This document shows positions 43,001 to 57,000 of a stretch of DNA of 64,000 nt, one piece after another. The notes below the pieces were generated by a model that worked only from the letters and a program-made list of their open reading frames with translations, was not told the origin of the DNA and did not search any database. How positions within the stretch are numbered: position 1 is the first letter of the stretch; each line of letters starts with the position of its first letter. This DNA is from Gyrodactylus bullatarudis (Eukaryota; Platyhelminthes; Monogenea; Gyrodactylidea; Gyrodactylidae), in assembly GCA_012064415.1 (NCBI GenBank), contig SSNU01000096.1, positions 295,953-359,952 of the forward strand, given 5' to 3'. The translations under genes and the position numbers were made by a program.

Positions 43001-46000
43001 TTCAGATTACAGTCACAATTGATCAGATTTCTGGTTTTAATCCTTAGATAAAGAGAATAACTAGTCTCTCAAATATTGACAAATTTACACACAAATTTTC
43101 TTTATCAATTACAATAGATGAAATAATTTCAGAAACAGTATATAATATATACCAATATATCTTTCCACTTATAGTATCAATGATTATGAAGTTTACTGAC
43201 ACAAAATCATTTCATGTTATTTTCTCAAAAGATATTCATCATACTACTAATGTTTTCCAATCTAAACTAATCTTTAATCTAATAGAAAATCATAAAAAGC
43301 CTTATTGCATAATATAGATATTGAAAAGATGAGAAATTGTGACTCTACCTCAAAGAGCTCAAAAGTGTCAATTCACTGTAATCTGGATGGATGAGTGGAG
43401 AATATATTCAACTACTTTCTATACTGTAATGCAATCTGTATTTTTATTTCTTCCTTTCTTTGGTATACCTCCCTCCCTCTCTCTCTGTGTGCATATTTGT
43501 GACTGAGAAAATTTACTTGTCAACAGATTACTTTAAACCTTTTTATTCTATAAACTAAATTTTAATTTCTTGAACAATTACCTTTTTATTCTCAAGTTTA
43601 TTTTCAATCAAAAATTTTATTTCAAAACTTTTACTAAATCTTTTTTTCTATCCCCAAAAGATCCAAAACTCGGATCGTCTTGATTTACTAACTTTTAAGC
43701 AGAAAAAATGGTCGAAAAAATAGGAAGTAGACTTTTGCACGATATTGGAGTGTCTCCTAGAATGTCTTATAAAATATATACGAGAATAGATTCATAAAAA
43801 CTTGCTAATGAAAATAGTGTATTTCAGTGAAATTAGTGAAGCCATTTTTACTATAGATATGAATGAATAGAAAATGAAACTCACGAAATACAAGCCCAAT
43901 AAACAGTCCTTATTCTAGGTATTTTAGTAACAAAGCGTTGAGTTGAATAGAAACCACTGTAAATAAGAAAAAGGGTACTGTTTTATTATAATTTATTAGT
44001 TCACCATGTACCTAAAGACGTTTTCCATGGATTTCTTTAATTACAATTTTATTCAAAAAAATAAAGACTCAATTGGATTTCAATAATCTTAATATTTGAA
44101 TATTTCTAGGATGTATTAATTCCAAGTCTAATGGGAGTGCCCAATGGGACTTCCTTACTGAAGGAGGAGGGTATAAGTCCACCCCCTGGTCAGAAAATCG
44201 ATACTAGTCGTAAGTTTTCAACTACACTTCATATATCTACACACAGTTATCTTATAATGTACGACTTACTATGAATTATTCATTGTGAATCGTTTTAGAC
44301 TTTAGAGAAATTACGATAATAAAGACCGCTCATAAAAAAACTAGTTTTAGTGAAGAATTGGGTACGGATATTTTCTACTAATTTATTTATTGAATTTAGA
44401 TGCAATTTTGAGAAGAATGTTTGAACATGATAAGTTTGAAACAGGAAAAACTACTGTTTACATTTATTTTTTCAATTACACGAGGTTTTGAATAAGTTTT
44501 CTGGGCCAAAGTTACACTTTTTCTCAAAATTTTTATCTTGCTTCCTGAGATTCCACGAGTATATTATCGTTTTGCTGACTTAAAGGTAGAAAACCAAAAT
44601 AGATTCTGAGTGAATATAAGCTCTTTATTTTACGTCGGTTCTCATCAGACCCTGCACCGAAATTTGTAAGTTCTTTTGAACCAATCAGAGCAATTATCTT
44701 TAACCGGATGGAGGATAAAATGATTTTATTCCTCTGATCCCCTTAGAGATACTTTACCTACTCTTCCCTTAAGAATTTTGCTGCTTAGGTGGATACGAAG
44801 CATAACTTTTACGGCAGGGGTTGTCAGTGTTGGCAGGGAATAGTATCTTCTCTTGTTTTCCGTTGCTAGGTCATCTTGGAAATCGGTATAAATTTTGAGC
44901 TCAAACATTGAAAAAGTGGACACATATTCAAAATCCCAAAAATTGCCTAATTTTCCACAGATTAAACTTTTATCGGAAAATTAATTTATGTTCCTGAATT
45001 TCCGGAGAGAGAATAGTGTTCAGCAAAGATAGACTATAAAGTTGTTCCCTTGCTACATGACTATTTTGTTTTCTGGATATCTATAGAGAAAGAAATAAAA
45101 GAGAAACGTTCTCTACAGATAGACAAATAAAATTCAAAAGACAAGATAGCCGGGTAGCAAGCGAGCCATTTATATTTGAAATGTTTTCATTGAGAACTAA
45201 CAATAAATGTAAATTACTATATTTCAGAACATTATCATATATTTGTTGGGGACCTTAGTCCGGAGATTGATGCCTACAAGCTACGCGATGCCTTTTCATC
45301 CTTTGGCTTTGTAACGTGAGTCTTTTTCTTAACACGATAAAAAATCCATTAATTTAATTTATATAAAGCTGGCATGTATAAACTTGATGACATAAAAGGG
45401 CTATATATCCTTATAATAAATTGAAATCACCGTTGCTTAACTATAAAATCTGAGTGGTAAACGTTTAATAATTAAAATCATTATTTTCTTTTCTTAGAGA
45501 GTGTAAAATCATCAAGGATATGCATACGCATAAGCCAAAGGGATATGGTTTCGTAGCCTATGCCACTTATGAAGTAAGTACATTTAATATTTATACTCAA
45601 ATTAAAGCCTACGTAGATATGTAGAAAAAGAGTAACCAAAATGTGAAAACATGAATCACTCCCAGTAGTTTTATTGAAGATATAGATATGGTAACATGTG
45701 AATGGGAATTTTATGTGGGTCCCTCATGTGAAATGCTTAAACACAGATTGATCCTCTTTACCATTTGGGAAATAATTATAATACAGTCAATGAGACAATG
45801 TATTTTCTTTCATTCTATTCATTATTCTGTTATTGAAGAAGTTTTTTTATGACTAAAATCATCTGTGGTATAAATCAAAAAGTATGGTCATAAATAATTC
45901 AAAGATGATCCCATTGGGCATATATGGGAGTCAGATGAAATGATTATAGCTAATTGATATATATATTTATAATCTTATCGATAAAAAACCATCAAGACAA

Positions 46001-47835
46001 CAAAATCTAAAAGTGAAGATTTAGTATTTTTACACAAAAAATTCACAACAGAATCAACCCATCATGTCCAAAATTGTTATTATTTTTTATCATCAGACAT
46101 GTTAGAAAAGTGGTTACCAAAATAATTACGCTGATTCCGAGTCTGAATTTCATTTTGAAAACTGACTTGTCATTTCAAAGATACTGGAGGTTAAAATAGG
46201 CCTCTATTTTGAGAATTTTTCAGTATTTTAAATTATTGCTCAAGAAAGTGTGTTGTGTTCTTATGTTTTAAATTCAACAGTTCATGGGGTCATTTCGTCA
46301 AGTGACTCAAAAAATAATTCTCGAAGAAAATTATAGGTTTTTTGCAAAGGTATGATCAAATAGCTTTATAGAGCAATATGAGCTCAACATTAATTTAAAA
46401 GGAAAATACTGAAATATTTTATTGAGTCTTGAGTTATATTTCAAAGTTTGGAAAAATGGAAATTCGAGAATTTGAATGAAGCAAATTTTATGAAAATAAA
46501 ATAATGGCCTATTCCAAATCTCGAGATAACGCCAATTCTTACACATCTCTTTTAGAACTTTGAGTTGAAATTTGTTGTTGATTTCAGATTGAGAGAGGGA
46601 TCAAAAGTTAATTTCTTTACGATCCCGATCTTGACATAGAAATCAAATACGCTGAATCAGATTATAACAACGTTGGGGAATTTGCTTTTTTGACCCGTGA
46701 AAATCAGTGAAATTTTGATGATTCAAATGATGAGATTATTAAAAATTATACGGTTGAAAAATTGCGGGCTTACTCTCTCACTTGGGAATCAACAAAAATT
46801 CCGGGGATTTTTCTCCATATGGTGAATGTGGGTTGCGTAATCTAAATTCTAAAGAATCAAATTCAATGTATAACCAAGAGTGATCATCTAAATCGGAACC
46901 TATTTTTATTCTGAACGTCTTGAAATCTTAAAGACTATCAAAGCTATCACTTTTATTGGGGTTTATTTAGTCTATTTACAAATTTTATCTATTATTTGAC
47001 AGATGATTTAAGTTTTAGTTAATTTAGGATATATCAGATAAAAATCTAATTCATATAATAGGAAGCAGAATTGGCCAAAATAAAGATGAATGGACAAACC
47101 TTGGGTAGCAGATCGATCAGGACAAATTGGGCTGTGCGTAAGCCACCAACACAAAATGGTCGTGGTTAGTTCTCATTAGTTCCCTTGACTTTGTAGATTA
47201 TAAATCAATCTTTTCTTACAGACCAAAAGCCATTAAACTATGAGGAAGTTTCCTCGGCCTCATCTCCAACCAATTCGACCATTTACATTGGAGCAGTGCC
47301 GAAAGCCCTGGAAGAGGACATTCTAACGGAATTCTTCAAGGATTTTGGAAAGATCCAAGAGATCCGCATCTTCAAGGAGAAGGGTTACGCCTTTGTTCGC
47401 TTTGAGAGTCATGAGTTGGCCACAAAGTCTATCATCACGATGCACGGCGGAGAATTGTGTGGATCACCTGTCAAGGTTAGTTGGGGTAAGGAAACCGGAG
47501 AGGAAAAGGATATTATTCAACAATTGCCAAATCCAACCGCTACTCAGAGTCTTTCAGCATCAACCACTTCACTAAATTCATTCATACGGCCAGAGATGGT
47601 GTTCAACGGCCAACTGCCAACATCAAATCAGAGCACAAGTCTTGCACTGACAGCGGCAGCTGTTCTCGGAGGGACAAACGTTCAATTGTCAAACAATTTC
47701 TATCAGGGACCCCATCCATCTACGGGGCATCATCATCCACAGAATCCTCTGAATCTTCTGGCGCAGATGAATCCGGGACATCTGAATGGTAAACCAATTT
47801 CAACTAGTTCCAATGCCTTTCTCAATATAATCTGA
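40017..47835 (+). CDS. TIA-1/TIAR-like RNA-binding protein with two RRMs and a low-complexity N-terminus
   Basis: RNA-binding regulator of splicing and stress-granule translation in its family. Exons: 40017-40475 (frame open upstream to 39753 and beyond), 44110-44209, 45228-45315, 45498-45573, 47062-47164, 47222-47835; phases 0, 1, 2, 0, 1 are consistent. Residues 1-150 are rich in Q, N, S, P and A. Next comes a domain matching TIA-1 RRM2 (IFVGDLSPEI, KGYGFVAY, IRTNWAVRKPP), then RRM3 (IYIGAVPKAL, KGYAFVRF, VKVSWGKET), then a Q/N/H-rich tail. The order RRM2-linker-RRM3 with TNWAVRKPP and WGKET is specific to TIA-1/TIAR/Rox8. RRM1 is missing. The true start is uncertain: the first ATG is 40017, but an acceptor near 39823 would allow earlier exons. 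A donor-like GGTAAACC near 47788 could give another C-terminus. Confidence 0.88.
40476..44109. other. 3.6-kb intron of the TIA-1-like gene
   Basis: No exon with an RRM was found here. It contains a copy of the foldback family of 23.8 kb at about 41460-41760 and CT-rich tracts near 43480. Otherwise featureless. Confidence 0.55.
41460..41760 (-). repeat. Diverged copy of the 23.8-kb foldback family
   Basis: Shares AATTTTTCGAATYCCATAAT, ATCGATTTCRAAGAT, GATATTCRAGATC and, in reverse, the loop block ATCACGAAGGGGAATGATC. Confidence 0.5.
45574..47061. other. 1.5-kb intron of the TIA-1-like gene
   Basis: Splits RRM2. It holds a partial foldback copy (about 46515-46800) with GCGCCAAA-type and GAGAGAGGGATCAAAAGTT blocks. 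No coding signal. Confidence 0.5.
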
Positions 47836-47962
47836 GCAATTCCATAAATGTATATTTATGGGATGAACAAATATTAAATTAGGGGTAAAAAAATCAATCG
47901 TTTATAAAAATGAGAAATGAGATATAAAAAATTAAAAAGTTGAAGAAATTTTTAATATAAAT

Positions 47963-47977
47963 AATAAATAATTTATT
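47963..47977. terminator. Opposed polyadenylation signals of convergent genes
   Basis: AATAAA on the plus strand at 47963-47968 can serve the TIA-1-like gene (stop at 47835). AATAAA on the minus strand (47972-47977) can serve the cadherin (stop at 48051). The stops are 215 bp apart, so the 3' UTRs would overlap. The hexamers are plain in the sequence; use is inferred. Confidence 0.5.
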
Positions 47978-48050
47978 GAATGCATACAATCCTTGATTTG
48001 AATAACTTATATTAAAAAGCATAATATTGGGATAAATCTTTGGGAATGTT

Positions 48051-51000
48051 TCATACAAAGCTTGATTCGTTTCTCTCGAGACGAATAAAGCTGTTGTTGT
48101 TGGCCTGGTGATGATCACGTGGGTTGAGTTTATCTTCAGAGTCCGAGTAGAATTCTTTGATTGGATTCGTTGGACCTAAATGTTGCTCCTTAAACGTATG
48201 CAACGGCGCGTATTGAGCAGAAGCCAGGTTATTCGCCTGCAGTTGAACAACTAAGGAATTTGATGTTCCAGTAACTGGGGTTAAATGATACGATTCTGGA
48301 GGATTATTCGTCAGTTTTTGAAGAGTCTGATAAGCATTTCGTTGATTTTCATCCGATGGTGATACCACAAAGTTGTTTATTTTAGTCAGATAGCCTGGAG
48401 CTTTTTGGCTAGCAATGCTGGTCACTGTTGGATAGAGTTGATTGTAAGTTGTCGTCTGCAGCTCTAAAATTATATTTTTTAAAATTGATTTTCTACTTAA
48501 AAGTAGATACGTGGAATTATTAAATAAATAAAACAGCAAGAAATCAATCTGGTATAAATGCATATCAGTGATACATGTTTTTAAAAATGAAGAAAATTGA
48601 TCTGGAATCTGGCTCTAAAGGAGACTATGCAGGAGGACTACGAGTGAGAGCTAAGACACGAGCGGATAAAAATTATTTATTTTTCCGACTAAATAAAGCC
48701 CCAGATCAGACCAGCGCTAGATAGTCACTTTCCGAATACGGATTAATTTAAATTTAAAGAATTGAAATTGTATTGGGAAAAACGATGTGGAAAAATGTAA
48801 ATTCGACCAGTTTCTCTCTTTTTTCCTGCGAGACGAAAAAAAGGAGATGAGATTTGCTAAATTAAAATCGGAAGGGAATGAAATTAAAGTTTCCAATTTT
48901 CCATCTTTATTCTCTTCCCTCCCAGAAATGATGGACAGACACAAAAAACATTTGGCTACATGCCCACTAAATGTTTAGATGGGAAAACTCGAGGCATTTA
49001 GAAATCCTAGCTATATTTGGGAAGAATTTGAAAATGACAGCGCCCAACTTGAAATCAAACTAAAAAAGGCGCCATTCAATAAAGCGTCACACAAATAGTC
49101 AATGAACTTAATTCCATAAACATTGGATCAGGCATGATCCCAGAAGACCTAGCACAAATGTTCGTTTGTACATTCGAAATAATTTTAATTAATGAGTACA
49201 TTTTTTGCTGATTTCTGAAACGAGAGAGTTGTTGTTTCCCTAAAATCTTTTCAACCATTTTGGGTTTCCTTTATTTTATTTTTACAAAATTTAAAATTAG
49301 GAATATCAGGGTAAATAGGCTATTTGTGAGTAGACCTAAAAATGAGACTGTTATGTGCAAGCTTATTTTCATTAGTTAGAGTCTTACATCCACCCTCTGC
49401 GGATAACACTTTATGCTACAAAATTTCCATTTTCATATGAAGCACGATGTGAAGAGAAAAAATTTGAAAAGTGGCGCCAAATTCCCATTTTTTCGAACAT
49501 TGAGTTAAAAAATTCTTGCTGATTTCAAAGTGAGAAATTCAAAAGTTGATTTCTAGGATCACGATTGAACTTTGCTTTCTGTGATAATTTTTCCTACTTA
49601 AAAATCGATGGAATTTTGATGATCCAAAATCCCTGAAAAATGGAAAGTTTATCTAAAGTTTTATCATGATAATCGGTTTCCTTGTATGATTGTGATATTA
49701 AAAATATCAATTTATGATCACTCTCTCAATCAGCACGAATTTTTCAGTTTAAAATAATGAATGGAATTTGGCGCTTCTTCAAGATTTGAAAAATGGCATA
49801 CTTTACTTCAAATCATAACTTCCTATCTACATATTATCCACACCAGGTTTAGAGAGGGAATATATATAATTAGACGATTTGGAAAAAACGAAAAAGTTTT
49901 ATTATTATTGTAAGCAGAGATAATGCTTAAATGGTGTTTTGACTACGTAGAACTTAATGAGGCATGTATATTGTTATATCATTATGTTGTAATAAATATA
50001 TAGTTAGTTGTTAGTATTATTAGTTAGCGAAAATCGAATCATTAGAGAGAATCTAACTGAATTTATTCGATCGTCTGTGATCAAACGACTCTCTCGTACA
50101 AATAAGCAGATGGTTTTGAGCTTGTAACAGAGATGTATACAGACATGTTTTTCATTAGTCTCGTGAATTGGGAGACACTGTGTAATAAATACACACACTC
50201 TAAATGCCTGTAGTTTTCTTGGCTTTACTCGCCAAAAGCAAACAACACACGAGAGAAATTTGAAAAACATTTTCTTTTCCTAAGTGATTTCCTAAAGTAC
50301 ACTCTCTCAGCAGAGGGATATTGAGGGAATGATTTTTTTCTTCGTGACGAAAAACTTTGCAATGCTTTTATAATGGATATCCTTCTTTTTTTTCATCAAT
50401 GAAAAATGGACACCAAAATCTTCGTTTTACAATATTCATCTCTGTATGTTTCCAGAGGTTGATTGATCCCCGGGAGAGAGAGTAGGACTCTTTTTCAGGA
50501 TCATAAAACGTGTAAGAGTCATAGCTAGTAAAATGCCAAGATTCTAAAGCTTGCAAAAATGGATCTTTTTTCTGTCATATCGTTAAGGGTTAGATGGGAA
50601 ACTTGAAGAATATTCGGCATACTGCTTTTAAGCGAATTCATAATTTTTAAAATTAGTAGGTTTTTTTAAATAAATAATGTTCAATCAAATTCATGAAAAA
50701 CTGGTGTCTGCAAGCAAAACGAAATTCATCTGGTCAATGAAGATATGAGTAGAGTAAAGACTTAGTGTAATCCAATTTAGATCTAATGTGAGACATGACT
50801 AATTTAAGATTAGTCAAGTCATCACAATCAGACAGTTCATATTTTAACTTAATAGCGTTGAAAGTAGATAATAGGTAATTAGATTCATATTTAGAATTCC
50901 TTAGGTTATAATTATTCTCAGAAATAGAATAAGACTCATAAAATTTTTCAACTATAAATGCAAATCTACGAACCCAGAGCGGGTTAATCCTGAGATCGAG

Positions 51001-54000
51001 ATAAGCGCATTGTACGAGTCCAGATGGGAATATAGAGAATGTAGAAATCTATATATTGCACCCGCTCAATTGTTTGAGATTGAGCATTATTCAAATTAGG
51101 TAGAAGAGGGAACATGTAGTCGAAATGTAGGTCTATGAAATGGGGTCTATTTTTTAGATTCAAGTTTTAAAAAGTACTTAAAAAAGAATAAAATCATTTT
51201 CTCCCGTAGTCCTTGGGAGATATGATTCTATAGAATCTCGCATATTTTTATCCAAGACGAAATTCCACCTGAACGGTCAATTGAATCTTCAAGAAATGAT
51301 TTTGAATTTTCTCTGTTGGCCCAGCAAAACACATATCTTGAAGCTGCCGAAAATCTCATCTTTCTTGTGGTACAAAATTTTAGTTTTGAGGGCAAAAAAA
51401 GTCTTCTTGAGAACCTTTTCAATAAGCTAAGAAACTATACTATTGTTTGAGAGAGAATTCACACCGAGTGCATAGGAATGGGAAATTACTCAATACATGA
51501 TATTATGATAGAAAGGAGTGAAAACTTCAAGAGAAATGGCATGTTTCCTTACATTTTTGATCGTTAGGAAAATTGATAGTTTTCACAACGTGATAAAATG
51601 CTCTTTTCTTTCGGTAATGTAACTCTCCACAAAAGACTGAAGATGATAACAACACAGTAGAGTGTTCCTTCCTTTGAGATAGAACTATTTTTCCCATTAT
51701 CTATCATTTTAGATATTCAAGTGGTTGACATTTTCATAATTACACAATCTATGTCTTCTATCGCAGAAAATAGCATCTAGGGTTTATATTAATCTTATAT
51801 GTCTTGGGTTAAGACTGTTATAAGGAAATTGTCTACAAGATTAGTACCAAAATATTCCACATATTTTTCAGCTTACATTATGTTGAGTTGGTCTGGAAAT
51901 AACAGTCTTTGCATACGTCGAAACCAAAGACTTATAAATGAAAATAATTTATGTGCGGGATTCTTTCTAACAAATCTCTGAGACTTACGAAATTAGTGGA
52001 CAATTTTTCGATATTATAGGATTCGTTGACAAAATTAGTGGTCAAGTTCCCAAAATTAGAATAATTGAAGGTGTAATTATCAAATGAGTTTATCAAAATT
52101 AGTGTACATTTTCTCGAATTTAAACGATGCTTAAACAAAATTACTGGAGAGTTTTCCAATATAAAGAGAATGAGATAATTACAGGTTAGGATCTATTCGA
52201 ATATAGTGGAGAGTTTATCGAAAAGGAGAGACATTATTTTGTCTTTAGTTGACAGTTTTTCGAAATTAGTAAACAAGCTTAACGTTATTAATGGATTAGT
52301 TTGATTTCATAAAATAATGTTGAAATTTCTATAGCTAGAATGGGAAAACATGATTTTACTCCGTATCTTGAAAGTAAATTGAAATATTTGAGAAAAGCCT
52401 TGAGGAAAGAACCATTAAAGGCTGCATAAAATAAATTTTCAGTGTTATAAATCATCTATTTATTACAAAAATAGCTTGTAAAAATTGATTCCACTAATAA
52501 CATTAAGCTTGTTTACTAATTTCGATAAACTCTCCACTATATTCGAATAGATCCTAACCTGTAATTATCTCATTCTCTTTATATTGGAAAACTCTCCAGT
52601 AATTTTGTTTAAGCATCGTTTAAATTCGAGAAAATGTACACTAATTTTGATAAACTCATTTGATAATTACACCTTCAATTATTCTAATTTTGGGAACTTG
52701 TCCACTAATTTCGTAAAATGACTGTATTTAGACCATCAGAGAAGTAAATATTCTCTTGAGTTGTTGTATTCGAAATAAAGATTTTAAGGTGAATAAAGTG
52801 CCCAGATTCTTTCGAGAAAAGATTATGGAAAAAATTTGTCAATGAAATTTATCGAATCATCAAGAGAGAGACATGAGATCAATCTGTGTTATTTGAGATC
52901 AGGAAAATGAAATGTGTGAAAAATAAAAACTGAAAAATTCTTCATACGTCAAGTCTGTATGAGTTATGATTTTTCCTTGGGAATACAGTGTACTATATTC
53001 ATTTCGTTTAGGAGAGTGAGAAGGATCTCTAGATAAGAATCTTTCTCAAAATATATATATAGATATAATTCCTTGTGCAAATGTGTGTGGGAAAGAGAGA
53101 TAATGATCAAAACTACCAAAAAAAGTGGAAAAAGATGAGCTTCATTTTCTTCTACTTACTTTGTTGAGTTTGATGAAATGAGACATGAGGTTGGGATGCC
53201 TTCAAGTAGGGGCCTAAGGAAGCACTGAAATGGCTGGTTTGGATATCTTGATGTTGACGTTCATTGGATGATTGATAGAAGGTGGAATGTTTCTGTTTCA
53301 CTGTGAGATAACAAACGCCAAGAATTAGAATGAGTAGAATCAATGTAGCCACGCCCAGACAAATGGCAGCTATCCAAAACATTTTCGGAGTTTCCTTTGA
53401 GCTCGGATCCAAAAGGGACAGCAACCTTTCGTCCTTTGAGGGGGTCATTGACTTTTTCTCGGAAACCCTCTTGGGATCAGTTATTTGAGGAATCTAAAAT
53501 GATTGTTTTAATTTATTTTGTAACATAAAATTCGATGAAATTTTACAACAAGGTCTCAACATCATAGGAGTAATTTTTGAAATCCGAATAAATAGTTGTT
53601 TACAATAAATATTATTAAAAAGTAAATCAATCCTCGATGGATATGAGAGAAGATTTTTCAAAAAGACAAGATTTGAATATGCTCATCAACCCTCAGGAAA
53701 TAGGTTTTCAAATAAATCTTTCTAAATATTTGATTTTCAAAAAATCGCCCTTTATGAATTATACACAATTTTGAAGCTTAATAAATTCCCTTTCTAATAA
53801 GGGGTGAAAAAAATATTTTAAGATACTTTCAGTTCAAATTATCGCCCACGAAAGTGTGGAACAATGGGACATGAAGGGTTAATTTAATATAGATATAAAA
53901 CTGGTGTAATAGTCTGCTGAGATCCGGGGAAATATAAGCTTAATCACTAAATATTTATTCGACTTCTAATTCCTCATAAAGATCCCTTCATCATCAGAAA

Positions 54001-57000
54001 ATATTTTCGAAGAAGCTAGAATATTTTCAATTTTTTTCATTTTTTAAACTTGAGGGGTATCAAACGTTATTTTTCAGGATCATCAAAAGACAAAGTAACT
54101 GGTTATCAACATTCAATTTTTGAAAGGACCTTGAATTTGAACTGTTATTGGATCATCCTGATTAACTATTTTTGAAATTGTTCGAAGAATGGAAAATACA
54201 CTTTCACACAAAAGTCGGGTGGTTTCCAGAATATCAACAATGTTTTGAATCGGTTACGCTTTAGACTTTGATGAGATTTATTTAACCAACTTTTTTCCAA
54301 AATCTCTTTCAGATGTCAAGTACCTTCTTCAGTGGGATTTCATCCATTTGACTATCTCAGGACTGAAACGTGTGGAAGAGACTTAAAATTGACCAGTTCT
54401 CGAATTTGAAGATTAAAACCAGAATTTTTTCAATTTTAAAATTCTCAAGCTCGATTAATTCAAGACTTAAAGTTTTAAATACTCTTGATATTTCTCCTCT
54501 CTATCCATAGAGCATGCCTAGTCTAGGTTCTTGAATTTTCTGTATCCTGATTTAGGATCTTACAAATTTTGATATCTGGACTCAACCCTCAATGGATTAG
54601 AAGATACACTATAATTGTAAAAACCTTCGTAAAATCAGCCAAAATTTTTTAAAATTCCTATAATCTTGGACCTTCCTTCCTCCTTCTCTAATCATTACTT
54701 GTTTTCGTACTTTTGAAGAGAATAATGAATTTATATTGCACATCATCGTATAGAACCTGTATTTTTTTGTCTTCCTATATGCCAAAATAAATATTTATCG
54801 AAGATTTCAGATTCCAGATGATTTTTATTTTGTAGTGAGGTAATTAGAAATTGTTGAATTTCCATTTCTATTTCAAATACGGAATCTGTTGACTGGACTA
54901 AATCTGTGTTGTTTTGGCAATTATTTATAGTTTCATTCTCTATGCTTTGATGGACAATTATCTGAATGTATATATTACAATAATAATATAATACCAATTG
55001 ATTTAATTGATAGTTAACACTGGATTTATTTATCAAAAAGTCTATTTGGATAGCACATTACTTTTCTTTGAAAGAATATGACCATATTTCACGCTTGGAT
55101 AAATGTAATATTCATCTAAAAATATGTAAATCAATTATGTTATTATCAGAGTAAGAGGAAATATATATCCGAGAGAAATCAATACTCGTGTGATCCAAAG
55201 ACAACGCACAGTCAGACAGCAAAAAGGGTTATTTCTTTCCTACGTTTCAGACAATCAAGGTTGAAGAACTTCTTGGTATCATTTCACACCCTATATGGGA
55301 AATGTGATAAAGAAATTGGACATGCAAACGCTTAATCGAATAATAATAATTGGATAACACAGTCTAGCAGAATAACACCTTTTCTCTTGTATTTTGACAG
55401 TATGTTCATCAAATCAAAATACACTAAAATCTGATACTCTGATCTCACTAAAAGCCGATTTTTTCACCGTTTAATGTTTGTTTTGGGCCGCTTAACGAAA
55501 ATTTCAAAGCAAATCGAGCATAGCTTCTAAACCAGAAGAGGTAGCTCAAAAGTGTATGACAACGAGTTGTAGAGAATATTTACAGATCATTTCCATCTTT
55601 TAAGATCTCTTTAGAGCAAAAATAAGACGCATAATTCGATAAAATACAAATTCGAATATAAAAATGATATATTTCTCTTTTGACTTACAGAACTATCAAT
55701 GAATTTGATCGTTATGGTTGCTTGGGAAAACTTTCTTGGAAGACCGTTGTCAGTAGCAGTAACCTTGATTATCTGGAGGAGTTCTTTATTCTTTTTTTCA
55801 GTCCCGTCACAAAACCGACTGATTTTCTCCTCGTCAAGGTGGACCATGGTCAACTCCCCGTTGGTGGGATCTATCGTGAAAAAGTTTTGAATTGAATCTA
55901 TTGATCTGTTGTTGTTCTCAAACATTTGGTCCATTGAATGGGGATCAATTGAGTAGGAAACATAGCCGTAATCTTCGTCCCGATCTGTGGCGTTAATCTT
56001 TGCAATTATCAATGGAACATTGTGAATATCACCACAGGAAAATGTTAACGTAGCCTAAGAGAAGAATAGAAAAAATTTAGTGCAAGTCTTTGTACTATAA
56101 AGTTAATATAAGATTGATACCGTCACTTTCAAGTTTATATAGACGAAAAAGTTTCGTATTCCTAAAATCTTTTTATTAAAACAACTATTGAAATAAAGTT
56201 AAAATTTTCAGCTTTTTGTTAGGACCACAGATTCCGAAGTCTCTATTTTATTTAATGATCTATAAATTATTGAATTTGAATTTCATTGGTGAGAAAATTT
56301 TCAGCCAATCAGAATGCAGGACTTTGTAATAGCACTTTATAAACCGTATGGTAACTTTAGAATAGTAGATTTGTTTTTGTCGAAAAATTACTCATGGAAT
56401 GTTATTTTCTACTTATCCTATTGATGACTAATGTGATAGGTGGCCAATGGTTTGTTTATTTCGTTAAAATGATCACAGTAGATTTGCATGTTTAAGAGGG
56501 AAAGAGGGAACTCTATAGAGTCTGTCTTCATTTAAAAAAAAAACGTAAAAATCAAACATAGCAACTTCCACTTGTTCAATCTAAAAGGTTTGTCCTTAGA
56601 GATGGAACTAGAAATTTTGATTGACATTATTGATTCCCTTGAATAAAATATTTTTTATGTTTAACACCTCTGCAAATTAATTAGCGTGCTCAGAATTATC
56701 ATTTTCCCAGAAATTAGTTACATATTCTGTTTATGTTGCCTTACCTATTACATGTAGGCCCATTTGGAATATTCAAATCCGGTTGAAAATTTTAATTTTT
56801 AATTTTAGAACCAATTGTAGTTTTCTTATAGGATCACAGAGGTCTTTCTGAAAATTTATTTTAAAAAAATAATTTACAATTCTCAATGGAATAGTAATAC
56901 AATTTTTCCAACTTATATTATGAATGAGTAATTCACGTTGTTTATCAAAAACATCCGAGTATCCACTTAAATTCATAATTTGGGAATGTATAAGAAAGAG

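Noticed and set aside
43125..43175. Similarity to the outer element arm (CAGTATATAATATATACCAATA)
   Set aside because: Short and AT-rich. Not enough to call another copy.
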